From Mucilaginibacter sp. (GTDB lineage Bacteria > Bacteroidota > Bacteroidia > Sphingobacteriales > Sphingobacteriaceae), in contig NZ_JAQBOF010000027.1 of the NCBI RefSeq assembly GCF_028288185.1, positions 186,001 through 250,000 on the forward strand: a stretch of 64,000 nt of DNA, written 5' to 3'. A program made the translations under genes and the position numbers. Position 1 is the first letter of the stretch. Every line of letters starts with the position of its first letter. This document shows, piece by piece, positions 28,896 through 39,524 of this stretch. Below the pieces are notes generated by a model. It had not been told where the DNA came from and did no database searches. It saw nothing but the letters and a program-made list of their open reading frames with translations.

Positions 28896-29870
28896 TTAAT
28901 ATTCCCTCACCATTAATCCATCTGCAAAATCGCGCAGATATTGTTTATTTTCTTCGGGGAGATTTATTTTTTCTAATGCTTCAAAGGCTTTATCTGCATA
29001 GGTATGCATGGTTGTTTCGGCATATTGCCTAACCTGTAGGGTATTATATATAGAGGTAACTGCGGTTACTTTTTCCTGGGGAACAAATTGCTTTAGGGTT
29101 ATCCAACTGTTTAGCTCGATAGTTTGATTGGCATCAGCCAGCTCCAACGCTTTTATTAGCAGGTGTGTTTTTTTGTTGGAGATAATATCGCCACCCACTT
29201 GCTTGCCAAATTTCTCTGGCGAGCCATACACATCCAGTATATCATCCTGTAATTGAAAAGCCAGACCAAGGTTCTCACCAAATTCTGAAATTAACTCAGC
29301 ATCTTTCATATCGGCCCCGCCTAAAATGGAACCTATTTTTAATGCCCCGCCTAATACTACAGCGGTTTTAAGGCGTATCATGTAAATATACTCGTCTATT
29401 TTTACATCATTACGTACCTCGAAATCCATATCCAGCTGCTGACCCTCGCAAACGCCTATAGCGGTTTTATTAAATATGTCAAGTATTACACGCAGCAAGC
29501 GGTCCTCAACCTGCATCATTAACTTATAGCCTTCTATCAGCATTACATCGCCCGATAGTATGGCTGCGTTTTGGTTCCAGCGCTCGTGTACGGTCACCCT
29601 GCCACGGCGTAATGGTGCGTTGTCCATTATGTCATCGTGCATCAAGGTGAAATTATGAAACACCTCAATAGCCAGGGCAGGAGGGAGCGCTTTCTCCACA
29701 TCGCCGCCAAATAGGTCGCAGGCCATTAAAAGCAGGGCAGGGCGCATGCGTTTGCCACCCATGCTTAGTATGTAATTTATAGGCTCATATAATTCGGCAG
29801 GGTAAACCGGGTAATTGAGCCTGGTAACAGCATTGTCAATTAATAACTGCAGATCTTTTAGTTCTTTCAT
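28896..29870 (-). CDS. Polyprenyl (farnesyl/geranylgeranyl) diphosphate synthase family protein
   Basis: GGKRMRPAL, LMHDDIMDNAPLRRGRVTVH (first Asp-rich motif), LAFQLQDDILDV (second). Confidence 0.93.
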   Translation of the reverse strand: MKELKDLQLLIDNAVTRLNYPVYPAELYEPINYILSMGGKRMRPALLLMACDLFGGDVEKALPPALAIEVFHNFTLMHDDIMDNAPLRRGRVTVHERWNQNAAILSGDVMLIEGYKLMMQVEDRLLRVILDIFNKTAIGVCEGQQLDMDFEVRNDVKIDEYIYMIRLKTAVVLGGALKIGSILGGADMKDAELISEFGENLGLAFQLQDDILDVYGSPEKFGKQVGGDIISNKKTHLLIKALELADANQTIELNSWITLKQFVPQEKVTAVTSIYNTLQVRQYAETTMHTYADKAFEALEKINLPEENKQYLRDFADGLMVREY

Positions 29871-29889
29871 AGATATATTTACAAGGATA

Positions 29890-32028
29890 TTAACCTTGTA
29901 CTAACGAAAAATCAATTTGTTTTTTAGCCAGATCAACGTTTTTTACGCGGATCAATACTTCATCACCCAACTGATAAATCTTCTTTTTACGCTGGCCGAT
30001 GATGGCATAATTTTTCTCGTCTAAAGTATAAAAATCATCAGATATATCACGCAGGCGAATCATACCCTCGCATTTATTTTCAATAATCTCTACATACATG
30101 CCCCATTCTGTAACACCCGATATAACGCCGCTGTAAACAGTGCCGACCTGATCTTTCAAGAATTCTGCTTGTTTGTATTTAACTGATGAGCGTTCTGCAT
30201 CCGCAGCTTTTTTCTCCATTGCCGAAGCATGCTGGCACATTTTCTCGTAATGATCTGCATTAACAGACTGACCGCCATTTAGATAATGCTCTAACAGACG
30301 ATGCACCATTACATCCGGGTATCTACGGATAGGCGAGGTGAAGTGTGTATAATGATCAAACGCCAAACCGTAATGACTACTGGTTTTGGTAGTATAAATA
30401 GCTTTGGCCATGGAGCGGATAGCCAGATGCGTTAATACATTCTGCTCTTTTTTACCTTCCACATCCTCCATTAAATAATTTAAGGATTTGGCAGTTTCTT
30501 TATCAGACTTGGTATTGATCTTATAACCAAACCTTGCCGCAAAATTAGCGAAACTGGCCAATGCATCAGGTTTTGGCGAATCGTGCGCACGATATACAAA
30601 CGTATACTTTTGTTTGCCTTTACCTTTGTTGCTTACAAATTCAGCAACTTTTCGGTTAGCCAAAAGCATATAATCTTCAATCAGTTTATGCGCGTCCTTA
30701 CGCTCTTTTACATAAACGCCGGTTGGTTTGCCTTTATCATCCAGGATAAATTTAACCTCGGTAGTTTCAAAGCTGATGGCGCCGTTTTTAAATTTTCGGT
30801 CGCGTAGTATATAAGCCAGCTCATTCAGCTTTAATATTTCGCTGTTAAAATCGCCTTGTTTGGTTTCTATAACTTCCTGGGCTTCCTCGTAAGTAAAACG
30901 CCTGTTGGAGTTGATGACCGTTTTACCAAACCATTCGTTAATTATATTTGCTTTTTCATCCAGTTCAAATACAGCCGCAAAGCAAAGTTTATCCTCGTTA
31001 GGGCGTAGAGAACATAATCCATTTGACAACCGCTCTGGCAACATCGGTATCACCCTGTCAACCAAATAAACTGAAGTACCACGATCAAACGCTTCCTTAT
31101 CTAAAGCCGAATCAGGAATGATATAATGCGATACATCGGCAATGTGTACGCCGATCTCATAATTACCATTCTCTAATATTTTATAAGATATGGCATCATC
31201 AAAATCCTTCGCATCAAATGGGTCGATGGTGAAAGTGGTCACATCCCTAAAATCGCGGCGTTTAGCAATTTCTTGCGGTGTGATATCTGCTGTAATGGTT
31301 TCGGCATCATGTTCAACTTCTTTAGGAAAGGATAGCGGGAAACCATACTCAGCAAGTATGGCGTTCATTTCAGTATCGTTTTCGCCTTGCGTACCTAGTA
31401 TGTGTTTGATCCTACCAACCGGATTTTTAGCTTGTGCCGGCCAATCGGTAATTTCCGCGACTGCTTTAATACCGTTTTTTGCCCCGTTAAGTTCACTCAT
31501 CGGGATGAAAATATCATGCATCATCTTGCGGTCGTCAGGAATGAAAAACGCATACCGATCTGATAGTTTTACAATACCGGTGAACTCCATTTTGGCGCGC
31601 TGCAATATTTCTATCACTTCACCTTCCTGGCGCTTGCCTTTGCTTATAGCATAAACGTAAACTTTAACCCGGTCCCCGTTTAAGGCATTGCGTAATTTAC
31701 GTGGTGCTACAAAAATGTCGGTTTCGTCAGGATCATCGGTAACAATAAAAGCCGAGCCGTCATTGGTCAGGTCAACCTTGCCCTCAACAAATGTTTTAAG
31801 TTCAATTAACTGGAATTTACCTGGTGTAACTTCTTTTAACGTTTGTTTAAAAGCTTCTTCTTTTAAAATATCAAGTATGGTATATTTTGCATCAGGGTCA
31901 CGGATATTTAGTTTTGCCGATACCTGTTTATAGTTTAGTGGTGTATTGCCATTTTGCTCAAAAATATCAAGCACCATTTGGGTTAGTACTTGGTTTATTG
32001 TTGAACTATGTTTCTTTTTGTTAGACAT
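29890..32028 (-). CDS. rnr: Ribonuclease R
   Basis: TIDPFDAKDFDDAISY, GVHIADVSHY, RFTYEEAQEVIE, FTSPIRRYPDVMVHRLL, C-terminal S1 domain. Confidence 0.95.
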   Translation of the reverse strand: MSNKKKHSSTINQVLTQMVLDIFEQNGNTPLNYKQVSAKLNIRDPDAKYTILDILKEEAFKQTLKEVTPGKFQLIELKTFVEGKVDLTNDGSAFIVTDDPDETDIFVAPRKLRNALNGDRVKVYVYAISKGKRQEGEVIEILQRAKMEFTGIVKLSDRYAFFIPDDRKMMHDIFIPMSELNGAKNGIKAVAEITDWPAQAKNPVGRIKHILGTQGENDTEMNAILAEYGFPLSFPKEVEHDAETITADITPQEIAKRRDFRDVTTFTIDPFDAKDFDDAISYKILENGNYEIGVHIADVSHYIIPDSALDKEAFDRGTSVYLVDRVIPMLPERLSNGLCSLRPNEDKLCFAAVFELDEKANIINEWFGKTVINSNRRFTYEEAQEVIETKQGDFNSEILKLNELAYILRDRKFKNGAISFETTEVKFILDDKGKPTGVYVKERKDAHKLIEDYMLLANRKVAEFVSNKGKGKQKYTFVYRAHDSPKPDALASFANFAARFGYKINTKSDKETAKSLNYLMEDVEGKKEQNVLTHLAIRSMAKAIYTTKTSSHYGLAFDHYTHFTSPIRRYPDVMVHRLLEHYLNGGQSVNADHYEKMCQHASAMEKKAADAERSSVKYKQAEFLKDQVGTVYSGVISGVTEWGMYVEIIENKCEGMIRLRDISDDFYTLDEKNYAIIGQRKKKIYQLGDEVLIRVKNVDLAKKQIDFSLVQG

Positions 32029-32131
32029 GTATAGATATGTATTTATACGAAGATACGGGAATAAGTATGAAATTATAAGTTTTGTATAGCGAGTTCTGAA
32101 ATCGCAAAGTCATAATTTATCATGGCAAGTT

Positions 32132-33823
32132 TTAAAAATGCGGAATAGAATCAATCAGCCGCTTAGTATATTCCTCTTTGGGATGATTATAAATCTCGTC
32201 CGGATTGCCAATTTCGACTATCTCACCCTTGTTCATTACCATCATCCGGTCTGATATATGTTTGATGACAGAAAGATCATGCGAAATGAAGATATAGGTC
32301 AAATTAAATTCCTGTTGTAACTCACGAATAAGATTAAGAACCTGTGCTTGAACCGAAACATCCAAAGCTGATACTGACTCATCGCAAATAATAAACTTAG
32401 GCTGTAATGCCAATGCACGGGCAATTACTATCCGCTGCCGTTGGCCACCCGAAAACTCGTGCGGGTAACGGTTAAAATGTTCAGGCAATAAATTAACGCG
32501 TTCCAACAGTTCTGTAACTCTTTGCTTACGTTGTTTATCACTGTTGTAGATATTATGAACCTGTAAGGGTTCCATTATTGATTCGCCAACTGTTAGGCGT
32601 GGATTGAGAGAGGAGTAAGGATCCTGGAAAATGATTTGGATATCGCGGCGCATACGGCGCATGTCGTTTTTAGTTAGGCTGCGCAGATCAGTGCCTTCAA
32701 AGTTTATATTGCCTGATGTGGGTTCTATCAATCGCAGGATACTCCTGCCCAAAGTGGTTTTACCACAACCCGACTCTCCAACCAAACCCAGTATCTCACC
32801 GGGATACACATCAAAACTAACTTTGTTAACCGCTTTAACCATATTTGTTGACTGCCCAAATATCCCTGAGTTAACAGGGAACCATGTACTCAGCTCATTG
32901 ATCTTTAATATAGGTTCCTGACTATATAGCTTCTTTTTACGTTCGGATATTTCTTTTTTAGGATAGTTGTATGCTTTGCGTATTTGCTCTATGGTAGTGT
33001 TGCTATCCATAAAATCAGCAATTACCGGCAGTTTTTTAAGATGGTATTTAACCGATGGCCGGCAAGCTAATAAACCTTTGGTATATGGATGTTGCGGATT
33101 TTTGAAGAGCGTTTTAGTTGGCGCTTCCTCGACTATTTCGCCTTTATACATTACCAGCACACGGTCAGCAATTTCATTCACTACGCCCAGATCATGCGAT
33201 ATAAAGATCAGGCTCATGCCGCGCTCTTCTTTTAGTTTTTTTAGCAGGTCGATGATTGTTTTTTGTACGGTTACATCAAGTGCTGTAGTAGGTTCATCGG
33301 CAATTAATATCTCGGGGCTGCAGGATAGCGCCATGGCTATCATTACGCGTTGCTTTTGTCCGCCGGATATTTGGTGTGGATAACTATCAAATATCGCTTC
33401 AGGGCGGGGGAGTTGTACTTCTTTAAATAGTTTGATAGCTTGTACTTTAGCCTCGGATTTAGATGATCCTAAATGCAGTTGTATAGCTTCTGTAACCTGG
33501 AAACCGCAGGTAAGCACCGGGTTAAGCGATGTCATGGGTTCCTGAAATATCATGGCTATCTTGTTGCCACGGATAGCACGTGTTTCATCTTCGGATAATT
33601 CAAACAGACTGAACTCATCCAACATCACTTGCCCGCTAACTACCGAATTACTCTTATTCAGCAAACGCATTAATGACAACGCAGTAACCGACTTACCCGA
33701 ACCCGACTCGCCGACTATACCAATGGTTTCGCCTTTGGCGAGATGGAAGCTGATGCCCTTAACTGCATCAAACAAACCATTAGCTGTTTTAAACCGAATA
33801 GTGAGGTTGGTTACACTTAGCAT
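32132..33823 (-). CDS. Oligopeptide/dipeptide ABC transporter, fused dual ATPase (DppD-DppF/YejF type)
   Basis: Two Walker A (GESGSGKS, GESGCGKT), two signature motifs (SGGQKQR, SGGQRQR). Confidence 0.93.
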   Translation of the reverse strand: MLSVTNLTIRFKTANGLFDAVKGISFHLAKGETIGIVGESGSGKSVTALSLMRLLNKSNSVVSGQVMLDEFSLFELSEDETRAIRGNKIAMIFQEPMTSLNPVLTCGFQVTEAIQLHLGSSKSEAKVQAIKLFKEVQLPRPEAIFDSYPHQISGGQKQRVMIAMALSCSPEILIADEPTTALDVTVQKTIIDLLKKLKEERGMSLIFISHDLGVVNEIADRVLVMYKGEIVEEAPTKTLFKNPQHPYTKGLLACRPSVKYHLKKLPVIADFMDSNTTIEQIRKAYNYPKKEISERKKKLYSQEPILKINELSTWFPVNSGIFGQSTNMVKAVNKVSFDVYPGEILGLVGESGCGKTTLGRSILRLIEPTSGNINFEGTDLRSLTKNDMRRMRRDIQIIFQDPYSSLNPRLTVGESIMEPLQVHNIYNSDKQRKQRVTELLERVNLLPEHFNRYPHEFSGGQRQRIVIARALALQPKFIICDESVSALDVSVQAQVLNLIRELQQEFNLTYIFISHDLSVIKHISDRMMVMNKGEIVEIGNPDEIYNHPKEEYTKRLIDSIPHF

Positions 33824-33824
33824 A

Positions 33825-34532
33825 TTAACCAACTATGGTAATGTGTTCATCAGCTATCAAAGCCTCGCCGCGATAACGCCTTAGCAGTTGCGAGGTGGCC
33901 ACCACATCTTTTTGGCAATAGATGCAAATGCGTTCTAATTCGTTGTCTTTCCAATAGACACTGCCAACCATGCTGCCGTCAATATCATCTTTAGGGGTGG
34001 GGATATTAAATATAGCAGTAAGCAGATTTAGTGATGTATAACTTTTATAATCACCAAATTTCCAAAGTTCCATGGTATCTAAATGACCAATCTCCCAGGG
34101 CTTTTTGCCTGCTATGTCTAATTGTTTGGGTAAGGGTAAGCCGTTGATCAGCAGCCTGCGACAGATGTATGGGAAATCAAACTCCTTGCCGTTATGCGCG
34201 CATAATACAAGGTTGGCTGGTTGCCCGGCCAGCATTGCCGAAAACCCCTCCAGCAACTCCTTTTCATCATGACCAGCGAACGATTTTATACGCAAACCAC
34301 GGTCCTTGCCACCAGTGAATATGCCTACCGATATGCAGATGATCTTACCAAATTCGGCCCAGATGCCGGCACGTTCGTAGAAGTTCTCAGCAGTTTCTTC
34401 TTTGCGTTGGTTTTGGGTTTTAAGATCCCAGAGTTTCTTAAAGTGATCGGGCAGTTCATCGTGCGTGGCATATTGGGGCACGGTTTCAATGTCTAATACC
34501 AGTATATTACTAAGGTCGTATTGTTCAAGCAT
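33825..34532 (-). CDS. 3'-5' exonuclease, ribonuclease H-like (PolB-type predicted exonuclease)
   Basis: ILVLDIETVPQY, CAHNGKEFDFPYICRRL, YCQKDVVATSQLLRRY. Confidence 0.85.
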   Translation of the reverse strand: MLEQYDLSNILVLDIETVPQYATHDELPDHFKKLWDLKTQNQRKEETAENFYERAGIWAEFGKIICISVGIFTGGKDRGLRIKSFAGHDEKELLEGFSAMLAGQPANLVLCAHNGKEFDFPYICRRLLINGLPLPKQLDIAGKKPWEIGHLDTMELWKFGDYKSYTSLNLLTAIFNIPTPKDDIDGSMVGSVYWKDNELERICIYCQKDVVATSQLLRRYRGEALIADEHITIVG

Positions 34533-34641
34533 GCGGTTACAATTATAGTAGTGCCAATATAATGATTGATGCGGAACTATTAAATTAATATCGATCTACT
34601 GACGGCGGCCTGACAGTTACACTGGCTTGTAAGCTTCTTAA

Positions 34642-34838
34642 GTGATTCACAAAATAGTGAATCACCTGAATCACTTTTTTTCTGTAACTATTTATGAATC
34701 AATTGATTGCTGAAATGGAGTGAATCACCCTGAATCAGTACTAAAACTTTAAGCTGATATATTTAATCATTTGTAAATAAGATAATTATGTGATTATCGT
34801 GAAATTTTAGAAATTTGAGTGAATCACTCAATCAGCTT
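34642..34838. repeat. Element E2: intergenic element with one antisense GTGATTC(AC) and about five GAATCAC/GAATCAG copies; homologous to E1
   Basis: GTGATTCAC 34642-34650; GTGAATCAC 34657-34665; GAATCAC 34668-34674, 34722-34728, 34821-34827; GAATCAG 34732-34738; scaffold words as in E1. Confidence 0.8.
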
Positions 34839-35001
34839 TTTGCGAACTTTATTCATTGTCATTGTTGATATTGCCACCACATCTTAATCTCAAGGCAGCG
34901 TTTAGACTGAGGCATACGATGCAAGGTAACGCAGCCTTGTTTAAAAAAGGAAAAGGAATTACATGAAAGCAGAATGGTGCGCTTTATAAAAATGCCATCT
35001 C

Positions 35002-36237
35002 TTAATGCATTTTCTCCGCCAGGGTTCGAATAACCAGCAATTCCTCCGAATCAAGCTGATCAAATAAACGTTTTTCATGCAGGTCAAAAGAACGCATCGG
35101 CCGGTGTTGGGAGTCTGTACGTTGATCTCCGTTATGGAAGCACCAGCCCGCTGCACCGGATTTTTTTGCGCCAAAAAGGTCTGTAATATAATCCTTTATC
35201 ATTGGTTGCCAGTCTGAATACCCACGGCGGAATGGCTCCTGATAATGAATAGGAACTGCCTTTCCCAGCTTTTTCATCCAGGCCAAATATTCTTCTGTTT
35301 TTACAGATGTTTTTGATGCAGACCCTGCGGTTCGTGGGCGATGAGGACTTATAAAATCTACCTTAACATCGTTTATGTAGGAATTTAAGTCTTCGTAATT
35401 GATATCATCACCGGCAGAAGCGGTAATAAGCAGATCAGGATAAAGTTTCTTAGCCGTTTCCCGCATCAGTTTCAGGTCCTTAAAACTCACAAACCGTGAG
35501 TCGCCAATATCTCGTTCATTAGCTAGATCCAAATACCAGTTTTGATAAGGTTTTAGTGCCGTTAAAATGGAACAAACAGCATGTTCGTGCGCCTCAGGGG
35601 TTTTTAATGAACGGCCGTCTTTATTATTACTGTGTGCAAGCGTCACATCCACTACAATACCGGCCTTATCACATTCCTGTATAATCCACTTTAGTTTATT
35701 CATATATATGTTAACGGGGGTTCCATAGTCGTCTACCGCGCTGATGTCGCCATCTGTCCCCGGCCAGTTCGCCCAGATACGGATCCAGTTAAATCCATTC
35801 TTTTTTATGTCGGCAAGGTCTTTTTGTATAAATGATTCCGGGGCGCCCAACGCGCCATAATAGCTTATGCCATATAAAAATGTGGGTTTGTTATTTAGCG
35901 TAAACACAGTATGGTCAATTCCCAGTTTAGTTTCAGACTTATACACTGTAGGGGGGGCATTTGCATAGTAGCGGTCGTTAAAGCGCTTCAATAGCTGTTC
36001 TTTGGCATCGTTGTCCATAAAAACCGAGGTACTATCGGGTCTTTTTTCAAACATATGAAAATTTTCCTGTAAGCCAGAGTTGCCGTTTTCGCTATGCTTT
36101 GTGCCTGCCTGTAAGACGATTATATTAACCGTCCGATCAGTTCTGTTGGTAGCTAACGTTTGAGTTGGTAAAGCAACAGCAAGCAGGTACATGCCCAATA
36201 ACGCTATTAAAATTAGTGTTCCAACAGTTGATTTCAT
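35002..36237 (-). CDS. Putative secreted glycoside hydrolase (TIM-barrel, cellulase-like)
   Basis: FNWIRIWANWPGTDGD, YLDLANERDIGDSRFVSF, VPIHYQEPFRRGY, AAGWCFHNGDQ. Confidence 0.65.
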   Translation of the reverse strand: MKSTVGTLILIALLGMYLLAVALPTQTLATNRTDRTVNIIVLQAGTKHSENGNSGLQENFHMFEKRPDSTSVFMDNDAKEQLLKRFNDRYYANAPPTVYKSETKLGIDHTVFTLNNKPTFLYGISYYGALGAPESFIQKDLADIKKNGFNWIRIWANWPGTDGDISAVDDYGTPVNIYMNKLKWIIQECDKAGIVVDVTLAHSNNKDGRSLKTPEAHEHAVCSILTALKPYQNWYLDLANERDIGDSRFVSFKDLKLMRETAKKLYPDLLITASAGDDINYEDLNSYINDVKVDFISPHRPRTAGSASKTSVKTEEYLAWMKKLGKAVPIHYQEPFRRGYSDWQPMIKDYITDLFGAKKSGAAGWCFHNGDQRTDSQHRPMRSFDLHEKRLFDQLDSEELLVIRTLAEKMH

Positions 36238-36429
36238 CGAAGTGGCTAAGTTAGATCAGCATTCTTAAAACGTTAAAAATAGCAAAAAGGTTGAAAACGT
36301 CATAAAGTTGTATAGGCTAGTTACCTATTCAACATTATGATGGTACTTTTCCGACAAACCTCCTATTCATGGCGAGCCATTATGAATAAATAGTGTATAA
36401 ATTATTAGAATATTCGTTGGCTTTGCTGT

Positions 36430-37932
36430 TTATCTCTCTAACGGCAACGTAAACCAAAATGTACTACCCACACCCGGCTCACTTTCTGCCCAGATCTTGC
36501 CGTGGTGCCGGGTGATGATCTCGTGCGATAGGTAAAGGCCTATGCCCAGCCCCGATATATTAGAATTGATATCATCAACCCGGTAAAACCGCGAGAAAAC
36601 ATCCTGCAATTTTTCTTCGGCAATGCCGATCCCAAAATCACGGATGCCTATTTTAACATTACCGGCTTCTTTTACCAGGTATATAATGATCTGGTTTGTC
36701 CCGGGCGAATAGCGTATAGCATTGGTAAGCAGATTGTTAATAACTTGCTCAATTCGGTTAGGGTCGCCGCTTACCTGTAACTCAGCCAGATTGGTTTCCA
36801 ATGTTATCCGGTAATTATTATGACCGTGCGAAAATAATTCGATTACATCGACAAGGACCTGCCGGATATTAAACCGCTCGACCGCAAAGCGCAATTTGCC
36901 GGCTTCTATCTTAGATACATCCAGTAGATCTGCTACCAGCATGCTCAATTTTTTTACCTGCAGCCTGGTTTTGCTCACAAATCGCTGGGCTTTTGCATCG
37001 GTTACAATGGTGCTAAGTAGCTGTAGATAACCGCTTATGCTGGTTAGCGGGGTTTTTAGTTCATGGCTGGCCAGCCCTATAAATTCGTCTTTTTTGTCAT
37101 TAAGCTCTTTCACCTGTTCAAACAAACGGGCCTTTTCTTCCTCAATGTTAAGCTGCTCCGTAATATCACGCGCTATTTTTGAGGCACCGATGATCCTGCC
37201 GAGCTCGTCCACAATAGGCGATACGGTGAGCGAAATTGGTACCCGCCGCCCATCTTTTGCCACCCGGATCGTATGGAAGTGATCCACCTTGTTGCCTTTG
37301 GATACCTCGCCGATAAGAAAAGATTCTTCCTGTATACGTTCTGGCGGGATGATAATGGAAATATGCTGGCCAATAATTTCCTGTTCAGTATACCCGAACA
37401 TTTTTTCGGCGGCTTTATTCCAACTGGTAATAATACCATCCAGCGTCTTGCTCAGAATAGTATCGTCCGAGCTGTCTACTATGGCTGCCAGCATACCTTG
37501 TTTCTCGTTCGCTTTCTGGTAAATGGTAATATCACGGGCAATCTTTGAGGCACCAACGACTTTGCCTGACCGGTCGGTGATAGGCGAAATGGTGACGGAT
37601 ATGGGGAATTGGTGACCATCTTTTGCCATACGCACAGTTTCAAAATGGTCTACTTTATTGCCCTGGCTAATGCTGCTGATAATTAGTGCCTCCTCACTCA
37701 GCCTATCTGGCGGGATAATAAGTGAAATATGCCGGCCCAGCGCTTCCGCTTCGCTGTAACCAAACATGCGTTCTGCTCCCGGATTCCAACTGGTGATAAT
37801 GCCCTCCAGTGTTTTGCTGATAATCGCGTCATCAGATGTAGCTATAATAGCAGCCAGTATGGCGTGCTTTTCGTCTGCCACACTTAGGTTACCTGCCGGT
37901 AGAGTCAATTGATTGAGCTGATTATTATCCAT
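36430..37932 (-). CDS. PAS-domain sensor histidine kinase (two tandem PAS domains)
   Basis: Two SWNxxAExMFGYxExEAxGxHISLIIPP PAS copies, GLASHELKTPLTSISGYLQLL, GLGIGLYLSHEIITRHHG. Start moved to MDNNQLNQ. Confidence 0.92.
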   Translation of the reverse strand: MDNNQLNQLTLPAGNLSVADEKHAILAAIIATSDDAIISKTLEGIITSWNPGAERMFGYSEAEALGRHISLIIPPDRLSEEALIISSISQGNKVDHFETVRMAKDGHQFPISVTISPITDRSGKVVGASKIARDITIYQKANEKQGMLAAIVDSSDDTILSKTLDGIITSWNKAAEKMFGYTEQEIIGQHISIIIPPERIQEESFLIGEVSKGNKVDHFHTIRVAKDGRRVPISLTVSPIVDELGRIIGASKIARDITEQLNIEEEKARLFEQVKELNDKKDEFIGLASHELKTPLTSISGYLQLLSTIVTDAKAQRFVSKTRLQVKKLSMLVADLLDVSKIEAGKLRFAVERFNIRQVLVDVIELFSHGHNNYRITLETNLAELQVSGDPNRIEQVINNLLTNAIRYSPGTNQIIIYLVKEAGNVKIGIRDFGIGIAEEKLQDVFSRFYRVDDINSNISGLGIGLYLSHEIITRHHGKIWAESEPGVGSTFWFTLPLER

Positions 37933-38054
37933 GTAAACAAATAAACCATTAATATTCCATATTGTTATATGTGGTTTTTGATTATTATACAATTTTGAAC
38001 ATCCTATTAAATGATTGCGTGGCAGTATCTTTGTACTACTAAAAGAAAAGCATC

Positions 38055-38462
38055 ATGGACACATTAATCAACACCATCTTCCCGAAAGGCGACCCGGCAC
38101 CGGCCGAATATTTTACTGGCAAAGCCTGGGTAAAACCATTGGTACCCAAAGACGATATTTTTAACAGCGTAATAGGCAACGTAGTTTTTGAAGCCGGCGC
38201 ACGCAATAACTGGCATACACATCGCGGCGGGCAAATATTAATAGTGACCGACGGTATAGGCTATTACCAGGAAAAAGGAAAAGCCATTCAATTATTAAAA
38301 AAGGGAGATGTAGTTACTATTCCGCCAGATCTGGTGCATTGGCATGGCGCATCGCCCGATAGCGAGTTTACACACATCGCTATAAGTACCAACACGCAAA
38401 AGGGTGTGGTAGATTGGTTGCAGCCAGTAACCGATGAAGAATATAAACAATACAATAAATAG
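38055..38462 (+). CDS. Cupin-domain protein
   Basis: NNWHTHRGGQILIVTDGIGYYQEKGK...GDVVTIPPDLVHWHGASPDSEFTHIAI. Confidence 0.88.
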   Translation: MDTLINTIFPKGDPAPAEYFTGKAWVKPLVPKDDIFNSVIGNVVFEAGARNNWHTHRGGQILIVTDGIGYYQEKGKAIQLLKKGDVVTIPPDLVHWHGASPDSEFTHIAISTNTQKGVVDWLQPVTDEEYKQYNK

Positions 38463-39452
<990 letters not shown>

Positions 39453-39466
39453 AAAAATATTAAGTT

Positions 39467-39511
39467 ACTGAGTAGTCCTAAAATGGTCAACCTATTTCAG
39501 GACTACTCAGT
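39467..39511. terminator. Bidirectional terminator / long inverted repeat between convergent genes
   Basis: ACTGAGTAGTCCT (39467-39479) / AGGACTACTCAGT (39499-39511), perfect 13-bp arms. Confidence 0.75.
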
Positions 39512-39524
39512 TTAAAATATACTC

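Noticed and set aside
32132-33823. Two fused genes by sequencing error
   Set aside because: The double-ATPase architecture is a known YejF-type arrangement and the frame is continuous, so no anomaly.
39467-39511. IS element remnant
   Set aside because: No transposase fragment or target duplication is visible; a convergent-gene terminator is the simpler explanation.
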